64,000 nt of DNA from Hyposmocoma kahamanoa (lineage: Eukaryota; Arthropoda; Insecta; Lepidoptera; Cosmopterigidae): NCBI RefSeq assembly GCF_003589595.1, contig NW_020653713.1:4495444-4559443 (forward strand), given 5' to 3'. The notes under the pieces are model-generated. The model ran no database searches. It was given only the letters and a program-made list of their open reading frames with translations, and was not told the DNA's origin. Position 1 is the stretch's first letter, and each line of letters opens with the position of its first letter. This document shows positions 23,601 to 33,071 of this stretch, in pieces. The translations under genes were made by a program, and so were the position numbers.

Positions 23601-26256
23601 TCTCCGTTCGAGAACCTTTTTGCCCCAACGGCCGTCAGTTCTACGAGCTGTGTGCCCTGTCCACTGCCACTTCAACTTACTAATCCTTTAGGCTGTCGGT
23701 GACTTTCGTTCTTCTACGGATCTCCTCATTTCTGAAACGAGAAGACGTCCCGGAGCTTCCCAAAAGCTGCCCAACCGAGTCGAACTCGAGGATTGACCTC
23801 TTTCTCGAAGTTGGCCCTGCCTAATTGGACGGTTTGTCCGAGGTAGACATACTCGTCAACAACTTTGAGAGTAGAGGTTCCCACTGTTACAGCGGTGGGT
23901 ATGACTTGGACATTCGACATAAGCTTCGTCTTGTCCATGTTCATTTTTAGACCCACCTGCTGGGAAACTCTATTGAGGTCACCGAGCATGGTGCCACGCT
24001 CTTCCAAGGATTCTGCCATGACCACGATATCATCTGCAAATTGAAGGTGAGTGATGTACTCGCCGTTGATGTTGATGCCGAGTCCTTTCCAGTTCAGTAA
24101 CATGAAGGCATTTTCCAATGCAGTGGTGAACAGTTTCGTACAAATTTCGTTTCAATCATCTCGTTCCACGTCGCAATTGGATAGGCCTTGTGCATTGGTC
24201 CTGGAGTCGAACTGACATAGCGTTTCTGTACAAACACTTCAACACTTCGATATATCGATAGTCAATGCGGCACCGTTGTAGAGACTAAGGGTCGTATTCT
24301 AGAACTCTACTCAATGCTCAAGTCAGGACTTGAGTATGATTCAAAGCACTAGAAATTATACTCAAGTCCTTGCCATTAGGGTCGTATTTCTAGTGCTTGA
24401 AATCATGCTCAAGTCTGCTCTAATCCTGACTTGAGCATTGAGCAGAGTTCTGGAATACGACCCTCAATCTCGATCGAATCAGACGCTTTGTCATAGTCCA
24501 TAACGCTAAGCATAACGGCAGGTTATACTCCTCGGCCTTCTGTATAACCTGCCGCAGCGTGTGGATGTGATCTGTAGTACTGAAGCCCTTTCAGAAATCG
24601 GCTTGTTCGGCGGGCTGGAAGTCAACGAATCTGCGCGCGAGACGGTTCGTGATGACACGTGAAAACAGCTTATAAACGTGGCTTAGAAGCGAGATGAACC
24701 TGTATTTCTTCAATCCCTATTGTTATCTCCCTTTTTGAAGAAGAGTATCACCTCCTCTCTGAGAAGGACTCTTAGTACCGGTGTTCCACCCGCTTTCAGA
24801 AGCTCGGATGTAATTCCGTCTTCACCCGGTGCCTTGTTGTTTTTAGCTGTTTCAGAGCCATCTTAATCTCGTACAGACTGATGTCTGGGATATCCTCAGT
24901 ATAGTGTTGGGTGAGCTTGGTTCTGCGCTATCTATTGGCGCCATGGGTACTTGGTGATACTTTTCTGTGCTGTACATACATTGGGGGGTTTTAGACCATT
25001 TCATTTCATTAGTGTTGGTAGATCGCCAGAGCCTCGTTAGTAGGAGCAGGGTGTACCGTGTGCTGGTGAGGTTGGCTATTAAGCACCGTAGGGTAGGGTG
25101 GGTGGCGCCCCTTACACCCTACAATACACAATACAATAACCATTAGCATAAAGTTTTTGTTTCACTATAGTTTTAATATAATATCAACCGTAATGTTATT
25201 ATTCAGACGTCTGTTAAGAATACCTAGTTTATTTTTAATCCTCATGTGATTTTTAATAAAAAATAAAGTATTCCTCTTAATATATATAACTTTTTCTTTC
25301 GTATATGTACTGTGACTCTAGTGTAAGAATGTTAATCTCTTTAAACTTATCTCTCAAAGACACTCTGGGGCCCAGATTGTAATAAGCGAATAGTTCAGTG
25401 CAAGTTGGGGAAGTCATATGTTTTTCAATAGTTGTGAACCTTCTTCGACATGCAGGTTTTATCACAATATTTTCTTTTACCGTTAGAGAGGTAATGCTAT
25501 TAAACATGCACATATGTGTGTAACTTAAAAATTAAAGTCAAATGTACATGTCCCCGCTGGGATTCGAAAAATCGACCTCTTGTTTGAGATACAGTTTAGT
25601 TTTAGTAGCAGTGGAGCTTCTTGTAAAAGAGTTCGTCCAGGGAAGTACTGCTTATTTCTGCCGCCAAGTCATAATGTGAGCATTACTGCGTTCCAATTTT
25701 GAAGGGAAAGAGTGCTAGTGAAATTACAGGCACATGGGACTTATCAAGTTATGTACCACGTTGACTGGCGCAGTGACAGTGCCCTTCAGATCTTTGTGAT
25801 TTAAAGCTCTGAGTGGCACTGCAACTGTTATGGACAGGTGTCGCTTACCACCAGTCCCACGACTTGTCCGTCCCGAGATACAATTAATTATCTTCAATTC
25901 GCAGTGGAGTTATTAGGTATTTTTAATTAAAATTAAAAAAATACTTTATTTGATGAGCAATACAGGTTAACAATAAAAGAAATACAACCTTTTATTTACA
26001 GTATAGTGGAAGAACTTACGAACATTTCTGTCAATAAAAGCTTAATTATTTCAATACAATGCTTTGTACCGTTTCAGAATCGAACAACCGGAAAATGAGG
26101 TACACGGTCTTCTGGTCATCGGAACGGTTTCCATTCCTAATGTTTTATTTAGTCGTCGTAGGATTGGCTTCGGTGTATGTCGCCATATACTTTACCTTTA
26201 AGAAGTTAATAACGAGACGTACTACTGCGTTAAAAACAAAGACCCCTCTTGCCTAG
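11224..26256 (+). CDS. MPPE1: MPPE1/Cdc1-family metallophosphoesterase (complete, six coding exons)
   Basis: Coding exons: 11224-11234, 13145-13360, 18232-18394, 21276-21518, 22859-23084 and 26078-26256. Every junction has GT/AG and the phases agree, giving 345 residues. Start: the only fitting upstream piece is an 11-nt exon (ATGGTAATTTT before GTAAGT), which places Met directly before an N-terminal membrane segment (residues ~3-28). Metallophosphoesterase motifs follow in order: ADPQ (52-55), GDLMDEG (98-104), PGDND (135-139), SHFP (198-201) and AHDH (224-227). A second membrane segment lies near residues 304-325, followed by a basic tail ending KTKTPLA. This two-TM layout fits MPPE1/PGAP5 and yeast Cdc1, ER/Golgi enzymes; PGAP5 removes ethanolamine phosphate from GPI mannose so GPI proteins can leave the ER. 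Odd points: DxH reads DPQ (as I recall for Cdc1), GNHD reads GDND and GHxH reads AHDH, so metal binding may be altered. The family is firm; one-to-one orthology with PGAP5 is not. Introns are rich in transposons. Confidence 0.83.
11721..11975. mobile_element. MITE family B (actcccggacac termini), copy 1
   Basis: The ends tactcccggacacgtaattc and attatgtgtccgggagt are inverted copies, and ta flanks both sides. The interior shares catttttg, gtttaattgatcaa-like and aatccaa-like segments with the copy at 48626-48888 and with segments inside the arms at 14213-14400 and 17555-17745. Probably of the Tc1/mariner type. Confidence 0.75.
12054..12106. repeat. 53-bp perfect hairpin
   Basis: The arm attttatttatttactgagc and its inverse (gctcagtaaataaataaaat) are joined through tttagctttaaa, itself nearly self-complementary. 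It is short and isolated; probably the remnant of a foldback element. Confidence 0.7.
12205..12650. repeat. Dispersed repeat family D (aaccgacttcaaa end), copy 1
   Basis: The interval runs from a gtattaaaaaaaccgac edge through aaaatcggttttcagtact, ggtaccctctttccaac and aataccggagttat to cctcctttttttgaagtcgg. The same blocks occur in inverted order at 63585-64000, and partly at 40040-40250, 34490-34545 and 18480-18530. The short open frame across it is not a gene. Confidence 0.75.
14808..15330 (+). pseudogene. LINE ORF1 remnant (Jockey-like), frameshifted
   Basis: An ATG at 14814 starts MSDSEQDTVHAPKP. After a frame change near 15015 it continues SSIDEEEGFIRVTGSKRR, then VSSKDVLPKQLGWQRF, and in another frame RILEVLKVTHKNPYDALL. 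This order (acidic Ser-rich head, basic stretch, LPKQ, KYKNPYK-like) resembles the ORF1 nucleic-acid-binding protein of lepidopteran non-LTR retrotransposons. At least two frame changes break it, and it is cut off by the 1-kb repeat at 15361. Confidence 0.55.
15361..16497 (+). repeat. 1-kb dispersed repeat with CAT microsatellite core, copy 2
   Basis: This is the inverted counterpart of 262-1232, with a (CAT)n tract at about 15750-15895. It differs mainly by a 177-bp MITE insertion at 16184-16360. It splits a LINE remnant, with ORF1 pieces to the left and a C-terminal piece to the right. Confidence 0.75.
16184..16360. mobile_element. MITE family C (ggggtct termini), copy 1, 3-bp duplication CAG
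   Basis: The ends ggggtctgctctcgatctcc and its near-inverse (gagatcgagagtagacccc) bound 177 bp, flanked by CAG at 16181-16183 and 16361-16363. The related repeat copy at 381-383 has a single CTG (CAG on the other strand) and no insert, so it is an empty site. The inner terminal segment cgtccgacatccgtccgaaa extends the inverted repeat. Confidence 0.9.
16500..16795 (+). pseudogene. LINE ORF2 C-terminal and 3'-end remnant
   Basis: In one frame this reads CSTCNKIKDLYHVLVECNRN, the Cys-rich Hx3-4C motif found at the C-terminus of Jockey-like LINEs. It is followed by a 3' UTR-like stretch and ggctaaagcctcattaaaaa, a typical LINE tail. It probably belonged with the ORF1 remnant at 14808. Confidence 0.55.
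16898..17312. mobile_element. MITE with ~100-bp terminal inverted repeats
   Basis: The left half (ggaggcttctataaaaag, aataataaaacgcctttg, gacagtttatcttcttcgtg) is inverted in the right half (cacggagaagataaactgtc, caaaggcgttttattatt, tttatagatacttcc). A (CA)n/(TA)n tract lies at its left edge (16847-16900). Confidence 0.8.
19561..19790 (-). mobile_element. tRNA-derived SINE, family S1
   Basis: Minus-strand copy with B box (gggttcgattcccggg), the body word tttgggtgtagtttttggtt and a (TTA)n-type tail. It is nested in the 2-kb element. Confidence 0.88.
20164..20393 (-). mobile_element. tRNA-derived SINE, family S1
   Basis: Minus-strand copy closely similar to those at 7691 and 35983. Its tail is (taataat)n at 20170-20190. 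It is nested in the 2-kb element. Confidence 0.88.
21759..22050 (+). repeat. Dispersed repeat family A, copy 1
   Basis: Shared blocks in order: agagttcgtccag, agtactaccaccttacc, tctgccgccaag, attataggcacatgggactt, ggcagtgcccctcaaatctt and tgagtggcactgcaactgtt. Further copies lie at 25604, 42795, 45870 and 54797. Non-coding; class unknown. Confidence 0.75.
23166..23310 (+). repeat. Dispersed repeat (tactgctcattcg / cctgagaagaa), copy 1
   Basis: Shared with 55800-55960: a cataggt edge, tacacttga, tactgctcrttc, cctgagaagaaygagca and ctctaggg. Non-coding. Confidence 0.55.
23455..24960 (-). pseudogene. RTE-like LINE reverse-transcriptase remnant
   Basis: The frame 24118-23726 (minus) encodes 130 residues with the reverse-transcriptase YADD-type box LQFADDIVVMAESLEE, then LNRVSQQVGLKMNMDKTKLM and EYVYLGQTV, the order found in RTE-clade elements. 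Downstream (23725-23455) are traces of the C-terminus (WTGHIARR-like) and a short (ATG)n tail. Upstream, 24465-24960 still encodes fragments of the finger/palm region but with several stops. A palindromic MITE at 24288-24464 has inserted into it. It lies in intron 5 of the metallophosphoesterase gene and is not functional. Confidence 0.8.
24288..24464. mobile_element. Palindromic MITE family E (agggtcgtattc termini), copy 1
   Basis: Left end agggtcgtattctagaactc and right end gagttctggaatacgaccct are inverted copies. The inner blocks ctcaagtcaggacttgagta and caatgctcaag are repeated in inverted order, so the whole 177 bp can fold back. It is inserted in the LINE remnant. Confidence 0.85.
25604..25880 (+). 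repeat. Dispersed repeat family A, copy 2
   Basis: Contains the family blocks agagttcgtccagggaagta, tgccgccaag, caggcacatgggactt and gagtggcactgcaactgtta. Confidence 0.75.
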
Positions 26257-26696
26257 AATTTAAAGTAGTAAGTACCTGATTGACAGCAACCTATCGGCTT
26301 TTATATTACACGTTGTTGGAAATGCATTTATCGATAAGCAATTCATGAAAGTGTGTCTTTTTATGATAAAACCGTCCGAATTAAAATATCCATGAACTTG
26401 ATTAAAATAATTATGTGTAACATGTCGCTTAAAACTGGTCACAAATTTGACACTACTTACATCTATTTCGGGTTTTACCATTGGATATAGGTAAACCAAT
26501 TTGCGGAGATCTCTTTAGTGAGCCTTCGTGACCATAGACTAGTCAAACTTTTATTCTGTAAGCAAGATTCACAAATGCGTGTGAACTAATTATCAAACTT
26601 TTACACATATCACAACTCTAGTTATCATAATTAAAATAGATAAGTACCGTCAAAAGTTTAAGTTGTAATTGTACTAAACTGTAAAAAAGGTATAGG

Positions 26697-26806
26697 AAAT
26701 GAAACTATTTTTCCGGATTTAAATCGCGTATATTTGTTTTTTCGGGTTTGTTAGAAATCCGGAAAAATAGTTTCACTTCCTATGTGTAACAATCGCGAAA
26801 ACCTAA
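26697..26806. mobile_element. Two inverted Penelope-like terminal fragments, head to head
   Basis: The first half (26697-26750, minus) is gaaatgaaactatttttccg and aaatcgcgtatatttg. The second half (26751-26806, plus) is ccggaaaaatagtttcac and gtgtaacaatcgcgaaaacc. The two copies of one terminus abut in inverted orientation, with no body between. Confidence 0.6.
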
Positions 26807-26854
26807 GAAATCAATATGTATAAAAAGGTTACCTATCAGTAGTTCGATATGACA

Positions 26855-27096
26855 TTTTCCAGAAGTAACGTTTGCTCGAATTTTCATAACGTCGAAAGTA
26901 ATTTTGAAATGTTTGTGTTTGTTGTTGTCTGTGTTTGATGTCTGTGAAAATGTTTTTTTCTTTTAAACCTAACTTAACCTAACCTAACCGAACCTAATCG
27001 TGTCTTTACGATAAACATCCAATATATCCTGAAAGAACAACGGCTTCGTTCGGTTTTCGGTGTAATGAAAACTCGAACAAACGTTACTTCGGAAAA
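26855..27096. mobile_element. MITE with telomere-like (CCTAA)n interior
   Basis: The ends ttttccagaagtaacgtttg and caaacgttacttcggaaaa are inverted copies extending to gctcgaattttcat / atgaaaactcgaac. The interior contains a short cctaa array (26967-26998), the insect telomere unit TTAGG read on the other strand. Confidence 0.75.
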
Positions 27097-29746
27097 GAAA
27101 AATTCGAGCTTGTGATAGGATTACCGTAAAAACGGTTTCAAACGGGGTCTGACAACTTTAAGAAAAATTAAAGGATTATTAATTTACCATGAAATTAATT
27201 CAAGATTCTGTGTTAATTAATCGTCAAATGAATTTAAAGAGCAAAAGAAATGCCAAAAATCTTTTTAAGGTCATATTAGTCTACTGTAACATTTTTAAAT
27301 TGAAGTCTTTATGATTGTAGGATTTAGCATAGATAAGAAAATAACAGTATTTTGTAACTCTGTTTTATCGAAAATATGAATAGTTAGCCATTTCCTTTGT
27401 TTAGCATTATACTGTTATTGACATACAATGCAGTAATTTTACAGGTTAAATTATTGTGTTCAGAAGTGTACGAAGAGAGACGTAGTTTTTAAACTTATTT
27501 ATTTATGTTTTTTTTTGTGTTTATCAGACATTTTGGTCAAGTTATATTCAGCGGTCAGCGTAAATGCATATACCTTATGGAGGAATTTTATTTTTTCCGT
27601 GCATAAAAGCACCTCATTCTCCAAAGTGCAGGTCACTTTAACAAAAAAGAACATAAGGTACTACTATTTAATATTAAATGAAAGAAGCTTCTGTCGTATT
27701 GAGCAAAATAGGACTGGCGTTGAATATAATCAGGACATGTAGGTATTGTAGCGCTTAATGATAGGATGCTTTTAGGTATTAGAAAGAAGTACATTTAACC
27801 CGCCTTTCTATTAGCTTTCCAATAACATTCCAATAAGTATATCCTAGTTTCTTTTAACTATAGCGAGCCTCTAGTACACTGCATTTCATTCTGCAGCTAT
27901 CTGAAAACCGCCTTGTCTATGATTAATTCTTTTAAAGACTGGCATAAGGTATGATTTCGTTGCCTTTATTACCATTGACATAAATTATAATTTATTAATA
28001 ATGAGCCTATAGTTGCATTTAATTTTGTAGTTATTTTAAAATTTAATTTTTTGTGACAAAGTTATGTAATTAAAGATATAAATTTCGAACCCTTCATATT
28101 GTACGTTTGTTAGTGCAGTCAGGGATGATTTTGGCTCTCCATATTGCCAAATTTTGAAGTAGGTACTAATAGAAATTAATATTTGTGTCGAAAGGAAATT
28201 CAAGCGCCACCATTTCAGAGTTAAATTTTAACTTGTTGGTCTTCTGCGTTGTATGCTTAAAATAATATGTACATAAAATAGTGTGAATGGAAGTTTAGAA
28301 ACAAGAATAAACGGATGACTGGGTATGAAAGGTCTGATACGAAACGAAAGTTAAATCGGAGGTCCATAGTCTCTGCCTACCCCATTGGGAGACGTGATTC
28401 GTATGTAATTCAGAACAAATATGTTTGCATGCCTGAATCTATGTTGCAGTGTATGTCAGCAGAAAAATTCTAAATTAACATTGTAATCCTCCATGTTAAA
28501 TGCTTATTTCAATTAATTTTACTTCAGTCAAATTGTAATTGTATTGTGATAGATTGTTGCAATAATAGATAGTACAATTTATGCTTTACCTATTTATGTT
28601 TAATGATTATGTCTTTTATTTCCAAGAAGTTACGGTTATATTTTGTTTTATTTTATGTAAGTATTCCTAATTTGTTATAGTATAATTTATGTTAATTTAC
28701 AAGGAAGAAATAAATGATTGTCAAATTATTTATATTTGAAAATATGACAAAGAAAACCAAATAAATTGAACACAATATACGTACATAATTCGATACTGAA
28801 TTATAGTCATAATTTACTTTAATTTTTTAAATTGATTCTTATGTACAAAACTAATGTTGTATTCATATTATTTAGAAATTAAATATATTTATACTTATTT
28901 TAATTTTCTTACATCAATAACCTTCCTTATTATTCCTTATTATTCTCAGCGAACAGAATATACAAATCACACTGTATATGTGCGTTTGTTTACATTATTA
29001 AGGTGTAATAACAAATATCACTTGAAACTATTTCTCATTAATTACCAGATAGATAGCGAAATAAGTAGCGTATATTTACCTAAAGTTCATGGATGTAACA
29101 CACATATAGAGTGGACAATAACTCCTGACATTCCTAAATTATTATAATGTAACTCGCTATTACTTTAATGCATTGTTGTGCTTGACGAAAAAATTGTAAA
29201 TAAAAATACACACACCGGCACATTTTACGAAACAACATAAAATAAGAATATAGGTATAATATTAACATTTATATTTAAATAAAGATAAAGCAATTTAATT
29301 AACATCTCAATACTCAATACTTTATTGCATTCCCAAAAGTTTACAATGTAGCAGGTGAACACGCTTAAAGTAGAGCATCGGGACCCTATTGGGCACAGCA
29401 AAAACACATACACAACACAAACACAGAGAGGGCAACATTTATAAATAAAATCTTCAAAAACCTTACAAGAAACAAAATACAATTTATACAAAAAGACAAT
29501 TCTTAAATCTCAAATAAATTTTAACACTATATTATAATTAAAAAAAAATTAATAAATATTTATATGCTATTAACAAGGAAAATAAAATTAATAATAATAA
29601 TAAAATATTGCGGTAGCATTTGTGCCTAGTATTTATACATGTATGTCATCTAAATACACTGTGTACATTCATTATTTTAATAGGAACATATTTCTTTACC
29701 GTTTCAATATTCACTTATTCGCTTACGTCTTTTGAACATAGACGTA
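27097..29746. other. Non-coding interval between the convergent genes
   Basis: AT-rich. I see no exon, RNA gene or clear repeat, apart from a tattgcattc/caatactc LINE-tail-like stretch at 29290-29400 that resembles 49375-49470. Confidence 0.5.
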
Positions 29747-29990
29747 TTAGGGTCGTATACCAGAACTCTACTCAATGCTAGTCCTTGCCATTAGGATGAT
29801 GACGACCCTTAGAGTCGTATTCCAGAACTGTACTTAATGCTCAAGTTAGGATTTGAGCAGACTTGAGTATGATTTCAAGCACTGGAAATACGACCCTAAT
29901 GGCAAGGACTTGAGTATGATTTCTAGTGCTTTGAATCATACTCTAGTCCTGACTTGAGCATTGAGTAGAGTTCTAGAATACGAGCCTAAT
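29747..29990. mobile_element. Palindromic MITE family E, copy 2 (rearranged)
   Basis: It has the family ends ttagggtcgtataccagaac and gttctagaatacgagcctaa and the repeated words caagtcctgacttgagcatt and gcaaggacttgagtatgatt. An extra internal end (acgacccttagagtcgtatt, 29808-29827) shows that two copies are joined or nested. Confidence 0.75.
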
Positions 29991-30645
29991 AACTTGGAAT
30001 GGATTATTTTTTTTAATTTGTGACAAATCAGAAATGACTGAAAATTTAAAAATTATAAGAATTTGATGTTGACGAAATCAAAGTGTAATAAATAACAAAA
30101 AATCAACTAGTTAACAAAATTTACATAGATACAAAATCAACTTCGAACCTCTCAACAAATCTTTTATTAAGAATTAAAACCAATGAATGAAAAAATAACA
30201 GTCAACTAATTTTGTATTTTCAAATTACACCTAAACGAAAAGGGTAAAATAATCAGACATAGTTTTCTTTAAAACTTCTGCTAAATGTGCTGGTATGTGT
30301 ATAACTATTTTTTTTTTTAGTTTTTTTATTTTTAGTGCCGAGATTTTAGAAGGAATACTCTCTATGTATATTACTGTATTTCGTGAAGGTTAGGCAAATA
30401 CAATGCTTATTCTGCTCTCTGTTGATTACGATTTGAAACTTTGAAAATGTCCCCATATTAATCCATGTAATCACTTGAGTGCATGGTTTTGGCCACTTCC
30501 ATAGTATCATTTAAGATATTGATTTTATAGATTATAAATACAGGGGAGCTTGAAATATATCACGAGATATGAGTGACATCTCAAACAATATGCTTTTCAT
30601 ATCAGACTTAGGAGTTGTTCTTGTTACAAGCAAAGGTTTTAGGTT

Positions 30646-31986
30646 TCAAATCTTTAATCCCACTTTTTTCAAATACACAACTAAAAATAAAGTTAAAACC
30701 ATATAAACATTTAAAATAACAATAGAAAATGAACTGGACACAAACAGTGTACGGCAGGATAAATTTACTGCACCGGTTAGTAAATTTGCTGTTAAAAAGT
30801 ATATTAAGCCGTTGTCGTTGATAGCTAAAATAATTAACGGAACTTGAAATAACAGTTTTTTATCTTTATCTTGAAACAACACTTCAATAAAATACATTAA
30901 ACATATTATACTTGTAAAAACTGAGGACAAATAAATACAATAACTTGAATTTGCTAATGTTCTAGATACAGGTAGATCATTATTTAAAAAATACAGTGCC
31001 ATCCATTGAATAACACTTAAACATGCAAGTTTGAGAACAATATTAATTTTTGATTTTGTATGATCACTCAATTCAGTTTTGACATATGCAGCATACAAAT
31101 AAAGAGAAACGTAACCCAAACACGAAGTAATACCTTCCCTATTGGCTGTTATTAAGCTAGTTCTAGGAGTATCACTAAATACCCAGTCTTGTAAACCAAA
31201 GTATAATATTAATTCATGAAACACCAATATTATAAGGCTAAATAAGAAAGGTCTGTTTGAAAGGAATAATATGCATGTAGCTAATAATTTACAAAGAGCT
31301 AGAGTGAAAAAGAAATTCCAATGCACTCCATATTCGGTCACATGTTCTTGATAGTCTAATTGTTTCACAGATATGAATCTGGCTATACCTAACAGTATTA
31401 GAATAGTAAAAAATTTTGCATTTGATTTTATTATTACCAAAGTTTTATGTTTTTGAAGGTCTTTGTGTACTAACCCACTCATAAGAACAAACAGACCTAC
31501 TCCAGTGTCCATTAGACTGAAACCGTATTTTTCAGTTTTAGCCAGGTCACGTGGAAACACTTGAAAATCAACAGCCAATATACATAAAACTGTAATCAAA
31601 TACGTCAAACCTCGAAGACAAGATATGGTTTGTATATTTGTCGTTAATAATACATTTTGTTGTGCCAACATTTTACAAATATCTATTTCATGATTCACAG
31701 TAATAAATTTCAAAATTAAAAGTGTGAATATTATTAAATTTAAAACATAAATATAGTTAGATAATATTGTATGAGCAAAAATCAAAGACAATACTATTAC
31801 AAAATAATCGTAAACATAGCAAAGTAGGCCTCTTGTCTTACGTTTTATAGAACAATATAGTGTACATTGCACGGTAAAAAATATACAAAAAAACGTCCGG
31901 AGTGCCGTCGTGCCGTGGTTATTCTGCATGAAAGATTCATGATATTTCTTGTACTCGCTGGCATTCATCGCTATTTCTTGAGACAT
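30646..31986 (-). CDS. PIGW: PIG-W, GPI-anchor inositol acyltransferase (single exon)
   Basis: An uninterrupted 446-residue frame encodes a multi-pass membrane protein. PIG-W adds an acyl chain to the inositol of GlcN-PI on the luminal side of the ER, an early step of GPI-anchor assembly. The N-terminus carries the family signature NNHGTTALR (compare NGTT near the start of human PIG-W). The central region carries YQEHVTEYGVHWNFFFT, nearly identical to the conserved core of the family, and further on ANREGITSCLGYVSLYL. Around a dozen hydrophobic segments are spread through the protein, and it ends with a hydrophobic stretch and a short basic tail (LKKVGLKI). Human PIG-W is 504 residues, so this version is somewhat shorter, mainly in loops. 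The first Met is chosen because it is upstream-most; a second Met six residues later is possible. The gene lacks introns. It converges with the metallophosphoesterase gene and diverges from STAM. Confidence 0.95.
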   Translation of the reverse strand: MSQEIAMNASEYKKYHESFMQNNHGTTALRTFFCIFFTVQCTLYCSIKRKTRGLLCYVYDYFVIVLSLIFAHTILSNYIYVLNLIIFTLLILKFITVNHEIDICKMLAQQNVLLTTNIQTISCLRGLTYLITVLCILAVDFQVFPRDLAKTEKYGFSLMDTGVGLFVLMSGLVHKDLQKHKTLVIIKSNAKFFTILILLGIARFISVKQLDYQEHVTEYGVHWNFFFTLALCKLLATCILFLSNRPFLFSLIILVFHELILYFGLQDWVFSDTPRTSLITANREGITSCLGYVSLYLYAAYVKTELSDHTKSKINIVLKLACLSVIQWMALYFLNNDLPVSRTLANSSYCIYLSSVFTSIICLMYFIEVLFQDKDKKLLFQVPLIILAINDNGLIYFLTANLLTGAVNLSCRTLFVSSSFSIVILNVYMVLTLFLVVYLKKVGLKI

Positions 31987-33071
31987 TGTACATCCAGGCC
32001 ACTGGATACCGCCTAACTATTGCGGTGGGTTAGATCCTTGTTTTCATAAAATTCACCGTGCTCATTGGTTGAAATCAAAGTGTTCGGTAACTTACAGGGG
32101 AATGTACTTCCCACTTCGTATTTTGTACTCTTTTTTATGGAGATCTACAATAGAAAACACATTGTTTCGAAAAAAATTGATAACATTGTTTTAATAACGC
32201 CGCGTTATCACGTTGTATCAGCTGATTGTCAATGTCATAAAATTTATAGGACGTATTACTTTTGTATACATTGACTTTTTGAATATTAAAAATGCATTAA
32301 TAAAAAACAAACAAGGTGTGCAGGTTTTTGATGTATTGTTTAAATAAAACCAAATTAAAGCAAATAAATTACAATTTTGAAAAGGAATTTAATAATTCGT
32401 AGTCCCACAAAAACGATACACATTTCTAAATTTTCAAACGATAGAATTAATCTGCAAAAACGCAACAATAAAACGCTGTTGATTTTGTTTAGTGGTCATG
32501 TTCGTTTTGTAATGAAATTTTTTTTTATTCCAAATAATGTAATCGAACAACATAATTTTGTTATTTTTTTAACATTGTTGATGTTTCCCATATGTTTTCA
32601 TTGTAATTTAGATAACGACCAATTTCATCGTGTACGGTGCGCGGTGCCACATATACCGAAAATCAGTTGCGAAATTTTATAGCCTTTCCAATTAGAGGCC
32701 AATATCAATAAAATATCATAAACTTGACTATTATAATATGACAGTAGTGTATAACAATTTTCGGTTACAATTCCTCGTTTGAATTGTAGAAATTAGGAAT
32801 TATACTTTATGTATTTATAAATGAAAAAGCAAATTTTATTAAAATTATTGGTGCGTGGTAAAACATATTAAATCTATGGGTAAAACTCATTTCGAATTTA
32901 CAATGGAACGAGTGTGACTTCATACGTCATGCGGTTGTTCGGTTGTTTTGTTGTTCGATCGTGTAATTTTTTCATTTAATTGTGAAATTTACCTTAGAAA
33001 ATAAAAAAATACAATTGGAATAGTTCAACGCGTTGTCAACTGTAAATTTAATCAATATTTAGTGTGTAAAT
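31987..33071. promoter_or_regulatory. Shared upstream region of PIGW (-) and STAM (+)
   Basis: A 1,085-bp interval separates the two divergent start codons. It should hold both promoters and both 5' UTRs, and may act as a bidirectional promoter. It is AT-rich, with short open frames (32065-32274, 32377-32682) that show no recognisable domain and no splice logic. I cannot place the transcription starts by eye. Confidence 0.5.

Noticed and set aside
26967..26998. True telomere or chromosome end
   Set aside because: The CCTAA array is short, interrupted and enclosed by MITE ends, with unique sequence on both sides.
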